A stretch of DNA of 64,000 nt from Castanea sativa (GCF_040712315.1 NC_134015.1:7033945-7097944); one strand, 5' to 3'; shown: positions 49,401 through 59,863, numbered from the stretch's first letter. Program-made: numbers and translations. The notes: generated by a model not told the origin, from the letters alone.

Positions 49401-50286
49401 TGTTTGGTACTATTGTTTAAACAACAGTTTTTAGTGTTTAAATACCACAACACGTATTTCCACAACACTTTTTAACCCACACACATTTAAACAATCATTA
49501 AACAACGTTACTAGAAATCTCTTACCAAATAGGCCTTTCAGTCAATGCTATACTTGAATTGGTTTATAAGAGAGCTTTCCTTTCTTTTCCAGAAAAATAA
49601 AGATAAAATAGAAGAAAAGAATAATCCTCTCTCTGAACTTGATGCAATTTGTATTTTCCGTGTATAACCTGAAAGTTCAGGAAGTTATAATGTATTTCTG
49701 GCAATTTTCACTGCATTCACAATGTTTGACTTCAATTTATGTGATATGCATATCAATATCTGAGGTGCTTATGGTACTTTCTGCCTGTTTTATTGATTGG
49801 CTCTTTGAAATTGGAGCTGGGGTCTGTGACATGATGACTGGGTGCTTGATTGGTTTTCCTGGATGTTTGTTTATGGGTCTGGTTTGTCCTGGCAATGGGA
49901 GCCATATATAGAAGCAGCAGGATGAGAGAAGTAGCGGTCCTGTACGGCTTTCCAAGGTTTTCACTGAACTCTAGTTACTAAAGATTTGCAGTCTCAATTT
50001 TTATTGTTTTTCTGTTGTCGTAACTCTGTATGCTTCATACAGTTTCTAGGGCGTGAGAAGGATGATGGTGCTCGTCTCAGTGCTATATCTGGCAAAAAGG
50101 TTAACTATTTACCTTGTACTGTAGCCTCAATGAATTGTGTAACAGATTATTTAAACAGGAAATGTGATCATCAATTATTTTTCCCTTATGTAGATTCGGT
50201 TGAAAGTTGAGAAAACAAAGGAGGATAAATTGGCAGAGAACAAAAGAAATGAATTGTTGAAATTTCTAAATGCTAGTTTTGATTGA
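46442..50286 (+). CDS. Small Ser/Arg/Lys-rich protein, probably splicing-related
   Basis: Six exons join in frame: 46442-46647, 48898-48976, 49067-49123, 49912-49956, 50043-50099 and 50194-50286, giving 178 residues. Residues 1-70 are a Ser run followed by Arg/His/Lys-rich sequence (HRRRRHRSRKD, TKRRRRRHSYSSSS). A charged linker follows, then a conserved-looking end: LSKFLGREKDDGARLSAISG, then KEDKLAENKRNELLKFLNAS. Such ends occur in plant proteins annotated as splicing-regulatory Gln/Lys- or Arg/Ser-rich. A nuclear RNA-processing role is inferred from composition only. All junctions are GT-AG; intron 1 is 2.25 kb. An optional exon at 49592-49663 would also keep frame but is not needed. Confidence 0.8.
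47638..47795. repeat. MITE in intron 1 of the Ser/Arg-rich gene
   Basis: The 17-bp ends gtaggaagcacgaacac and gtgttcatgcttcctac are inverted with one mismatch. The interior carries repeats of 'gtcgtacctatgtc'. Confidence 0.8.
49393..49525. repeat. MITE in an intron of the Ser/Arg-rich gene
   Basis: Left 'gggtctgtttggtactattg' and right 'taccaaataggcc' are imperfectly inverted, with 'tttaaacaa' motifs inside. It is a hAT-type MITE by appearance. Confidence 0.55.
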
Positions 50287-51347
50287 TCTTGTGGAGCCTG
50301 GAGTCAAAGTCAATGGAATAGAATCTAAACAGAGTGAAGCAATTGAATTAGCAACTTCTTGCAAGCTTAAATATCTTTCTTGAAAACCGAGGTGCCTAGC
50401 TTTGGGTCATATTTTACAAGTCGTGTTTTTGTTACTCATGAGATACATAAACCATTGGTAAATTGGAGTTTGAGCTTTTATTCATTCAAGTTATGGTGAG
50501 AAGCTGGGTATATATTTGACTTTGGTGTTGTATTGTATCAAATTGGTGCTTCATATTATTGACTATTATTTGCTCAAGAAATTGTAACAATCCCCCTCCC
50601 TCTCCTTCTTAAAGTTTTCAACTGGAGAAAAGGCCTTATGGGCGTAATGGCTATAGATTGTGATGACTTGAATTTGATGCAATGGTCTTATATATATATA
50701 TATATATGATGGCATGGACTACTTTATAAAAATGTCTAGATAGACAGATATTAGAAATGTGAGTGTGCGCGCGCGTTTTCGTTTTGTTAATGGTGTTTTC
50801 TCGTGGAATTCTGCTGGACCTGGACCTGGACCTCTTTAACTGGGCTTTGAATCCAAAATTCCTTTGTACCATTCTTGATTTCTGTTAAAAGGCTAGAAGA
50901 CAAATGATGGAAAACCTCACGTTATGTAGTCTCTAAAAATAGCTTGATCCAATCACTCTTCTTGCCTTAATATGTTCTGTTGGTTGGTGCTTGAACATGT
51001 AAAGCTAGTAGGGCGTTTCATAAGAGTTTGGTTAAAGGCCGCCCATTTCAATTTAAGTTTGTTTATTTGTTTTTGTTTTGTTGTCTAGTGTAGAAAACTT
51101 TGATTAGAGCTTACACGCTACAAGAACTTTAGATGTTCACTGATATAGGCTTTCTTGATTGTTTCATTGGCATGGATGGTTGTTAATACAACATACTTTT
51201 CATTTTAGAATGGTGCAAGTTTTTGGGAAAGAACAAATCTATTTCTAGGAGCACTTATTTTGTTGAGGTGATTTAGTAAGTATAAACCACGTTGTATATA
51301 CAACTCCAAAGATCTACTTTTAAGCCTAAGCATAGGGTTATGCTTAA
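50287..51347. other. 3' flank and spacer
   Basis: It has a short (TA)n run at 50691-50707 and a (GC)-type run gcgcgcgc near 50767, a threefold 'ctggac' repeat at 50812-50831, but no gene. Confidence 0.5.
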
Positions 51348-51472
51348 GGGTTTGTTTGGATTGAAGGAGGAGGGAGAGAGAGTGAAGGGGAGTAAAGCAA
51401 AGTTGGCTGAAAATCGGCTAATTTTGGGTCAATTTTACTTTACTCTACTCTACTCTTCAATCCAAACAGACC
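51348..51472. repeat. MITE (125 bp)
   Basis: The ends gggtttgtttggattgaagg and cttcaatccaaacagacc are inverted over about 18 bp. The 74-residue frame over it is not a gene. Confidence 0.8.
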
Positions 51473-51635
51473 ATAATAGATTTACTTTTGAGTATATTTT
51501 TTTTCCCACATTATAATAACTACACACAAAGTGAATTGCCAATGGTCTATGCTTGGCTAGCACCTTTCGCCTTAACCATACAATAGGCTAGTGTTTGAGT
51601 CTTGAAAAAGGATATTAAGCTCATTTGTTTGTTAT

Positions 51636-51796
51636 GGGTTCTAGTTAATTTAACTAGTAAACTCTGATAGTTGAATAAGAGATTTAGGGTTCAATTCCTG
51701 CCTACACTAAAAACTAATTGGTGTCTTTGTCAGATGATAAAGAGCTATCATCAGGAGCGGATGTCATAGGTTGAAACTCTCTAAAAAAAAAAGCCT
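51636..51796 (+). mobile_element. tRNA-derived SINE, family B, with perfect target duplication
   Basis: Box A 'gttaatttaactagtaaac', box B gggttcaattcctg, body 'gataaagagctatcatcagg', and an A-tail. A perfect 13-bp duplication ATTTGTTTGTTAT flanks it (51623-51635 and 51797-51809), so this is the youngest-looking family B copy. Confidence 0.9.
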
Positions 51797-51952
51797 ATTT
51801 GTTTGTTATATAATTTTGGAGGAGAAATCAATGATATTTTGACCAAACAGTAGAAATCAATGATGTTAAATGAAGGGTCCTAAGGGTGTAAAATGAAGTA
51901 AAATGTACCACTCTAAACTATACCACTTCAAACTATATATATACGTAGGAAA

Positions 51953-52113
51953 ATGTTAACAAGCTTGTGTTAATAAAAATGACAAAAAATTATTTAAAAA
52001 GTTGTCAAAAAGAATTAAAAACTATGTTACAAAATTTTCAAAAATGAATAAAAAGTTACAAAAAGCTGCAAAAAGTTATTATTAAAGGGCACCTTACAGT
52101 GCTCATTAACATA

Positions 52114-52202
<89 letters not shown>
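51953..52202. repeat. MITE-like repeat plus (CT)n(TA)n microsatellite
   Basis: 51953-52117 is a diverged copy of 9866-10036 (gttaac start, 'ggcaccttacagtgctcatt' end). It is followed directly by about 17 CT and 24 TA units (52119-52200). Confidence 0.6.
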
Positions 52203-52373
52203 TGTTAGGCATTACGTATACCACAATGGTATATATATAGTTGAGAAGTGCATTAAAAAAGTTTAGGGTGTTTTCCCAAAAAAAAAAAAGTTTAGGAGGT
52301 AAAATGTACCAGCATAATTTAGGTAGTAAAATACTAAAATATAAAAGGTATCCAAACGGATACTAACTACTTA

Positions 52374-52530
52374 AGAGTCCGTTTGGATAGAACTTATTGC
52401 TGAAAACTGAAAATTGAAAACATTGTAGCAAAATAATTTTTAAATGGGTAAAAAACACTGTTCATTCCAGAAGTTACTGTTCATTGGCATAAAATCACTG
52501 TTTATGGCCAATGAACAATAACAAACACGC

Positions 52531-52580
<50 letters not shown>

Positions 52581-52618
52581 GGACGTGGACGCAGAAAAGT
52601 GCTATCCAAACGCCTTCT
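52374..52618. repeat. MITE of the 'gtccgtttggatagaac' family with A51 tract
   Basis: It begins agagtccgtttggatagaac and ends 'gctatccaaacgccttc'. An uninterrupted A-run of about 51 bp (52528-52578) sits where related copies have 15-20 A/T, so it has expanded or is an assembly artefact. Confidence 0.75.
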
Positions 52619-52679
52619 AAGTATAAAATGGTTTTTTTGGATGGTTAATTTTGGTTTTAAAAGGAATTAAAAGTACAGT

Positions 52680-53128
52680 TCTTAGGACAAAATTGTCAAT
52701 TCGATAATAAGCCCCTCTTCTTCTATAAAAGGACTTTTCAAGATTAGGGTTTTAGCACTTTGTTCTGCCTCTGCGCCTCTTTGCTCTCTGCTTTCTATGA
52801 GCCACCACGCCTATATTCCATGTTTTTTCTTTCTCTGTTCTTTACTTCATGGTTTTGCTTCTCTGTTGTTTATTTTCATTTGGGTATTCTTTATATTTAA
52901 GTATTTTTCTCTTTCTGGGGTTTAAGTCTCTCGCACATAGTTCTTCTTGGCAACCCTTTTCCAAGGATATGGTTTCCAGGATTTTATCTGTGCGTATATT
53001 GAATTTAAAGAAATCCTCTCTGCTTGAGCTTTCTCCTTCTCAATGTCCATGGAGATGCGCTCCAATGTTATTGGATTACATTTTTCTTTCAACCCATAAA
53101 GGAATTGGCTTTATGTTGTATAACGTTT
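52680..53128 (+). promoter_or_regulatory. Orphan promoter and leader with TATA and telo-box
   Basis: 'ataagcccc', then a TATA box (tctataaaagg, about 52721-52731) and a telo-box (attagggttttag, 52744-52756) are followed by a pyrimidine-rich leader, the layout seen at plant ribosomal-protein and translation-factor genes. An ATG (atgagccaccacgcc) occurs at 52797, but no known protein follows; the 93-codon frame at 52849 is unrecognised. It could be a captured or truncated gene 5' end. From 53129 to 53711 I see nothing. Confidence 0.45.
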
Positions 53129-53716
53129 AATGGGAATGATTGTTTCTTGGAATAAGACATTCTTGGCAATTAGAAAATCGTAAGGATTTTTAGTATACGG
53201 CTATGTATTTATAAGAAATTATCTTATATGGAAGAGTAAGTTATGATTCTCTAATATGTATATATATCTAAGAACCCATATAAAAGGGGGACATTGCGTA
53301 TACAAGATAGACACCATAAAATACAATACCGGTTACTTGCCAAAAAAAAAAAACAGTACCAGTTGTTTTTCAGAATGATTCATTTATTGGGGAACTAGTT
53401 TTTGGCCAATATGATGTTCTTTAGATTGAGGAATTTCTAGAGCCTTGTTCAAGCATCTCTCTTTTATTCAAATGAGTCTATCTTTTGATAAATTATACCA
53501 GTGTAGACCATGTCACTTCACCACTATTCTATTAAAAACTCAATCTTGTTTAAAATATCTAAGTCTAGTTTTTGTTTTAAAATATTATAATTTTTCTGTT
53601 CAAATCCGTAATCTCCATTTAACAAATCAGAAAGTTAAAATTAAATAAATAAAAGTATTTAACAACTTAAAAAATTATTTTATTTATTTTAATAATACAC
53701 TTTACAACATACTTAG

Positions 53717-53975
53717 AGGGCGTTTGGATTCACGTCCAGCCACGTCCACGTTTTGGAGACTTTTTTTTTTTTTTTTTTTTAAAGCAGCCGCACATATTGA
53801 CTTTTAACTATGAATAGTATACAAAATTACTGTTCATGGGTCCCACAAATTTCACTTTTCATCAACTTTTTCATTAAAAATGGGTCCTACAATACTATTC
53901 ACACGTTTAAAAATTATTTTGCTACAGTGTTTTCAGTTTTCAGTTTCAGCAAAATAAGTTCTATCCAAACAGACC
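53717..53975 (-). repeat. MITE of the 'gtccgtttggatagaac' family
   Basis: It runs from agggcgtttggattcacg to 'gttctatccaaacagacc' and is flanked by CTTAG (53712-53716 and 53976-53980). It is the best-preserved copy in the window, in opposite sense to its neighbour. Confidence 0.8.
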
Positions 53976-53980
53976 CTTAG

Positions 53981-54160
53981 GGTTTATTTGGATAGAACTT
54001 ATTGCTGAAAACTGAAAACTAAAAATACTGTAACAAAATAATTTTTTAATATGTGAAAAAATATTATTTACTTTTTTACTGTTCATATGCCTTGGTGCAG
54101 CTGGTCTTTAGAAAAAAAAAAAAAACGTAAACGCCACAGGAAACGCGGATCCAAACGCTC
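53981..54160 (+). repeat. Second MITE of the same family, abutting head to head
   Basis: 'ggtttatttggatagaactt' starts immediately after the CTTAG flank, and the copy ends 'ggatccaaacgctc'. It is shorter and more diverged than the copy at 53717. Confidence 0.75.
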
Positions 54161-54295
54161 TCTTATTATCAAAATTTTTATTTTTTACATTACTTAAAAA
54201 CTATTCATTTTTATTATTAATTTCTCTCTCTTCCTTTCATTTTATATTCATTTCTTTCTCTCTCTAGAACTTTTTGTTAATAAAAAAAATTGAGG

Positions 54296-54648
54296 GGCCT
54301 AAGTTCAGGTCTTACAAGGACCTATAGTGGCTTTTGGAAAGCACCACCATAGGTCCGGCAAAAGTTTTTTTTTTTTTTTTTTGAGGGAATGATAGTAGCA
54401 TTTTTCAAGACCTATCATAGGTCTAGGTCTTACAAGGACCTTTAGCAGCATTTGAAAACTGCCACCATAGGTCCAACCAAAAAAAAAAAATGAAGGACCA
54501 TAGGTAAAGACACGTATTGGCGTTTGGAAAGCACCACCATCGGTCCAGCCAAAAAAATATTTTTGAGGGACCAATAGTGGTGTTTTTTAAAGCGCCAACA
54601 TAGGTCTAGCTCAAAAAAGAAGTGTATATATGTGTGTGTGTATATATA

Positions 54649-54692
<44 letters not shown>

Positions 54693-55392
54693 ACAGGTGG
54701 CCCGATCGGTGATTGCTGAGACCAATGCTAATGGGTTTGTTCTGTTGAATTTTTTGGGTTTGTGCTTGTTTTTATGTGTCTTTCCTGGTTCAAAATTTTA
54801 TGTGTTTGATTTATTTGGGTTTGAATTTGCTTCTTCGTTTTGTATTGCGTTCATTTGAGAACCAAGTTTGATTTTTCTAGGTTGCTTTTTGTGCTCATTG
54901 CGATTGATTTTTCTAGGTTGTTCATTGTGTTTGTGTTTGATGTGCTTGGTTCTTTAAATTTTTGTCTATCTAGATCTTTTTTTTTTATTATTATTCTTTT
55001 CTTTTCTGTTTATGGAATTTTTAAAATTTTAGAGCATTTAATTTTATGTTTCATAAATTTTAAAATCTATTTAATTTATATGAAATTATGAAAATTACAT
55101 AGCACTTTTGTAATTTACCATTTTATTTTTGTTGGTGGTTGGCTATGGTGGCGTTTTGAAACGCTGCTATAGCCAACTTAAAAAAAGAAGATATTTAAAA
55201 ACGCTACTACAGGGTATGAACCTATAGTGGTGTTTTTTGTAAAATGTCACTATAGATCTATAGTCAAGGTATAATAGTAGCATTTTGTGGCGCCGCTATA
55301 GAAAAGAAAATGCAACTATAGCCCAAATGGACTTATAGCAGCGTTTTTATGACTTATGTAAAACGCCACTATAACCCTTGTGTTTTGTAGTG
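54296..55392. mobile_element. CACTA-like non-autonomous element, right end clear
   Basis: The right end tgttttgtagtg (55381-55392) is the inverse of a CACTACAAAACA terminus. Next to it (55131-55370) are at least five subterminal motifs of the form 'ctatagtggcgtttt' and 'aacgccactatag' in both orientations. A second cluster (54305-54610) has 'cctatagtgg..aaagcaccaccataggtc'. I found no CACTA start on the left, so that boundary is uncertain. A (CA)n run lies at 54657-54690. There is no transposase; the frame at 54840 is unrecognised. Confidence 0.6.
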
Positions 55393-55559
55393 ATTTCATT
55401 ATATTACTTTAAATTCCCAACTGTTTGGGCAGATGATTTTTTTGTAAGTCAGTTTTTTTGGTTAAAGAGTGAAAAGGTCTAGGAATCAAGCCACACCAAC
55501 GGTAGGAACAATAATACTAAACAATTTCTTTAAACGCTTTACAGATGCTTTTCTTTTCA

Positions 55560-55910
55560 GATTTTTCATTCTCTTTCCCTACCCCTTACTAATGTTTTTT
55601 TCTCAATGACATTTTTTTTAATATATATATCTTATGTGAAACAGTGAGTAGATACTGAAACTTAACTGGTAAAATGAAAAGATATAACTTTTCGGTGTTT
55701 TTAAATGTATACGTGGCATAAATATATAGCCACGTGGTGCAATAAGGAGTGGTCAACAAAAATTTAAACTCTTTGCTTTTTATATTATTACTAGTCGCTA
55801 ACCAGTGTGATGTACAAGAATAGGTGCTGGATGAGTTTTAGGAAAAAAAAAATTGTATTTTTTAGTTTGAGTAGTAAGCAAAAATGCATGAAATTATAAT
55901 ATATAAAAAA
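55560..55910 (-). repeat. Dispersed repeat, copy 1, with Helitron-like terminus
   Basis: It is similar to 58555-58900 throughout, including 'ggcataaatatatagccac' and 'gagtagtaagcaaaaatgcat'. An inverse CTAG terminus (55791-55794) with a decayed hairpin lies inside. 55911-56110 holds a further MULE-like remnant ('cttattcgcctgtggtttt'). Confidence 0.6.
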
Positions 55911-56215
55911 CTGGCAAATTACAACTTATTCGCCTGTGGTTTTGTTGAAATTTAAGTTACTTACATGTGGTTTAAAAGTTGGCACTTTGCCCACCTAAGG
56001 TTCATTCCGATAAGCTTTCATAATCCACCTCTGTACTTTTACTGTTAAAAACACAATAATATGATAAAAACATTAAAAAAAATATATCTAAAAGCATATT
56101 TCTAAAAATGGTAAAACTTTAGCTTAAGAACACTCTTACCAAATATAGCTTTCTTGAAACCAATGTCAACACACTGCTTACCATAAAGAATCACCGCAAA
56201 ACATAGAAGTACTTA

Positions 56216-58099
56216 GGCATAAATGCACTTTTAGTTCCTACATTTTTCATCTTTTCTATTTTGGTCCTTCCATTTTCATTTCACCACTTTTAGTTCATAA
56301 ATCAATTAACGCGTTCCATTTTGGTCCTTACGTTACTCACTTAATAGAAATTACTGATGTGACAAACAGAGTGCACTATTGACACAATAAATACTGACGT
56401 GGTAAATAAAATAATATTAAAAAAATTATTTGGCATTTAAAAAATGTCACGTCATCATTTTAAATTTTTTTTGAGAGCATCATTTTAATTTTTTTTTTTA
56501 AAAGTCATCTCACATAATGTTTGAACAAAAAGAAAATTAAACTAAAAACAAACATTAAAATCTAATAGATAAATAAAAAAAATTCATTAGCTTTCATTAT
56601 TTTTCGGGAAGAACACTTTTGTTCTTTCTTCCCCAAATCCAAAACATGAAAAGTCAAAGGTACCTCTCTCTTATTTTCAAAGAAAGCAGCTTGAGATCTG
56701 AATTGACAGGGGAGATAAAGTGAGATTGGGTCACTGTTGTGAATTCGTTTGGGTTTTGGCCTTGAGGGTTCGAACCATTGAGAACATCAGCTTGGGGTTT
56801 CAGTCTAAGAGGATGGGTTAGAGAGAAAAAGGTGTGGAGAGATGGCGAAAGACCAGGTCGGTTCGAAGAGAAGTCATCGTCGAGTGGTGGCTGTGAACGG
56901 TGGAATGCTGGTTTTCTTCTCCAAAGACGCAGATTTGGGAATAGAGGGGGAATGCATATGCAATCTCTCTCTTTCACTCAACTCGAAATGACCGAGACCC
57001 ACGAACCCAACCATCAACGACAGGGCGGCACACACCAGCACCACCACCAATGGTGGCAATCGTTATCACTTTCCCTTCCTCCTTTTGTTTTCTTTTCTAT
57101 TTCTCTATTTATTTTAATTTCATTTGTCTTTTTTGTTTTGGGTATGGCCGAGGCTCTTTGTTTTTTTTGTTTTTTTGGTTTGGTTTGTTGATTAGGTTTG
57201 GTTGCAAGAAGCTAATGAATGTGTGGGAATTCGGATTGCTTTCAAAATGGGTGTAAATTCGGATGAATGTGTGTACTGTTGAAGTGTTTGTGTTTTGAAT
57301 TTTTAATTGTAAATATGTAGGCTTAGATGTGTGTGGATATGTGTGTTTGGGTTTACATGTTCTATGTGTTTCCTTGCTGGATTTATAGATTTAATCTGCT
57401 GGAGGTTTCAGGTTTGTGTGTGTTCTTATGTTATGGAGGTTTTTGTATTTGTGATCTTGTATTCCAGTTGTGTTTTGAGTTTGTATTCTTAAGATTAAAA
57501 TTTCTGGGTTGTGTTCATGTTTAAGATGTAATTAGATCTAAATTCACGTTGGGCTCATCTCCTTCGGGATTGGTCTAGCGAGAGCGTTGTTGGAGAGATT
57601 TAGGGAAACGAGATAAGGCAACCAATTACAGATTTGAGATGGGAAATTTATGTTTTTGTCGGTAAATTTATTTTTTCTGGGTCTGTGTTCATGTGATTGA
57701 ATATTTCGGTTTTGTGTTCTTTCTTGTTCATGTTTAAGATGAGACCAGATCTGAATTCATGTGTATTTCAAGTTCTAATTTTGTTTATTTTTATTTTTAT
57801 TTTTTATTTTGTTAAAATAGATAAATTAATTTTAAAATCAAAAGTTGATGAGGATGCTTATGTGTCTTTTTTAATCATTATTTTATGCTGACGTGGCATT
57901 ATTAAATATTATTTTATTAGCCACTTCAGCATTTAATGTACCAACAGTGCACTCTGTTTGCCACATCAGCAATTTCTGTTAAGTGAGTAACGGTAAGGAC
58001 CAAAATGGAACGATTTAGGGACTAAAAGTAGTGAAATGAAAATGTAGGGACCAAAATGGAAAAGATGCAAAATGTAGGGGCTAAAAATGCATTTACGCC
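56216..58099. mobile_element. Mutator-like element, 1.88 kb, with perfect 9-bp target duplication
   Basis: The ends GGCATAAATGCACTTTTAG and CTAAAAATGCATTTACGCC are inverted, with arms of about 250 bp (56216-56460 and 57870-58099) rich in 'ttttggtcctt' and 'aaggaccaaaatgg'. The 9-bp duplication AAGTACTTA flanks it exactly (56207-56215 and 58100-58108). The interior has a GC-richer exon-like stretch (about 56650-57060) followed by T-rich sequence, but no transposase. The 137-codon frame at 56778 and the minus-strand frame at 56654 are unrecognised. It may be a Pack-MULE carrying a gene fragment. Confidence 0.88.
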
Positions 58100-58206
58100 A
58101 AGTACTTACAATGCAAAGAGAATTTTTTTTACCAGATTGTAAGGAATAAAATGGGGAACATTGCTTTTTCTTGTCATCAATCATTTGCTAAGAATTTTGT
58201 GTAAAC

Positions 58207-58497
58207 CTATTTGTAATGCACTGCGAAATTTATATCTCCAGGTAAGATAAATTGGATAATCTTTAGGACATGTTTTGATCTTTCCTCCAATCTTGCTAAC
58301 TTTGCAACAAGGTATACAACACGGAAAATATTACGCACGATCTGAAATTTCCATTTTGGTACAGGTCGAATTAAATACTTTACAATAGGTCTAATTTTTT
58401 TTATTTGTAAGTTTACACACCTTGAATCCTTGGGAAGATCGGGATACGTATCAAATGATTCAAATCTCCTTGGTAAGATCACCTTGAAAATCTTCAC
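58207..58497 (-). CDS. Unrecognised 96-codon open frame
   Basis: The minus-strand frame is rich in Lys/Arg/Ile/Val, with segments such as FDTYPDLPKDSRCVNLQ and KLARLEERSKHVLKIIQF. Its composition is not low-complexity, unlike most short frames here, so it may be a piece of a real gene or of a Helitron-type element next door. I cannot name a family. It has no visible promoter. Confidence 0.2.
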   Translation of the reverse strand: MKIFKVILPRRFESFDTYPDLPKDSRCVNLQIKKIRPIVKYLIRPVPKWKFQIVRNIFRVVYLVAKLARLEERSKHVLKIIQFILPGDINFAVHYK

Positions 58498-58554
58498 TAC
58501 CTTCTTACTTTTTTGTTGTTGTCCTAATCTATTTGCTAATGAATAATTTTTAGT

Positions 58555-58900
58555 TTTTGTTTTCTTGGTTTCTGAACATTCTTTTTATCAATGAAAGTTT
58601 TTGGATTTAATATATATTCTCATGTGAAATGGTGACTAGATACTAAAACTTAGCGGATAAATGAAAAGCTACAGCTGTTCGGTTATTTTAAAATGTATAT
58701 GTGGCATAAATTTATATAGCCACATAGCGCATTAAGGAGTGGTAAAAAAAAAAAGAGTCAAATGTTTTGCTTTTATATTACACTAGCCACTAACCCGTGC
58801 GATGCACAAAAATAGGTATTGAATGAGTTTCAAGAAAAAAAAAAAGGCATTATTTTTGGGATGGAGTAGTAAGCAAAAATGCATATAATTAAAAAAATGA
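58555..58900 (-). repeat. Dispersed repeat, copy 2, with Helitron-like terminus
   Basis: Read on the minus strand, the hairpin GTGC-atc-GCAC (58797-58807), GGGTTAGTGG and CTAG (58783-58786) form a Helitron-like 3' end. Similarity to 55560-55910 extends on both sides of the terminus. 58901-59130 is plain spacer. Confidence 0.55.
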
Positions 58901-59784
58901 TGTTGAAACAAATAACACAAAGTTTTATTAGTTAGGCATAAGCAAACAATGTTGTTTTATTTGTTAGTTTTTTGTGGGAATGAATAAGAGACAAAATGTT
59001 GCATCTCTAGTTTAGTTTATGTTGTATATATAGGTATATATAAGATAGGCTGTAATATATATGCCAAAAGGTGCCAATTGAAGGGTCATAACCCTTCAAA
59101 TTTGATATACTAAAATGTGTCTATTGAAAGGTCATAGCCTTTTGATAATGGTATTCTCGAGAGTATAATTTAAGGCGTATCGTACCACGAAGCCAACAGT
59201 ACCTACGAACCCGTCAGCTTATGGATATGAACAAAGGTCCAAAAGCAACGGCACCAAAAGCGTCGACACAGAAATTGACGGGATGAAAAGCGACGCCCCA
59301 CCATGATACCCAACGAATGCCTCCTTGAGCCGACGAGTCCAAGAGGCTGATGGGTCCAAGAGGCCAACGGGTCCAACATATCTTGACTTGCACTCCACGG
59401 ATATCTATGTATGGAAACATCTTGGAGAACACGCAAGATAATGACCATATCTTTTTTATATGGAAAGGCACCCTAAAATCTAGGAAACCCTAGAGCGCTA
59501 GACTCTCCCAACAAGGAACGATCCCTACTTCAAAGGGATCTTATTCACCATTCACTACTACAAAATCCCCCAAAGCCCTCACAAATCAAGGTATCCATAA
59601 TATACCCTAACTTTGGTACTCTAGAGTGCTAGAAAAACTCTCTTTTCTAATTTAACATTCGAAGTGTCTTTGGCCGGTACCACACTGGTACTCTCTGTAA
59701 GGTTTTCTCTATATTTGTGTTGCGCAGGTTACCAAGGGTATGTGAGGACTATTCAGCTCATTGATGATTTTCAGCATCATCAGT

Positions 59785-59802
59785 TGGCGCCGTCTGTGGG
59801 AA
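59785..59802 (+). other. Primer-binding site of the Ty3/gypsy element
   Basis: TGGCGCCGTCTGTGGGAA begins 2 bp after the LTR end. TGGCGCC-type sites pair with tRNA 3' ends; I do not assign the tRNA. The antisense element at the left edge has a decayed version. Confidence 0.85.
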
Positions 59803-59863
59803 CTGTGATAGAAGCCATATTGCCACTTCCTAAAGAAAGAGTTATATGGTACTCACACGTTCG

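Noticed and set aside
49592..49663. Extra exon of the Ser/Arg-rich gene
   Set aside because: It is bounded by AG and GT and keeps frame, but the family-like C-terminus is reached without it and the product is not obviously conserved; left as an isoform question.
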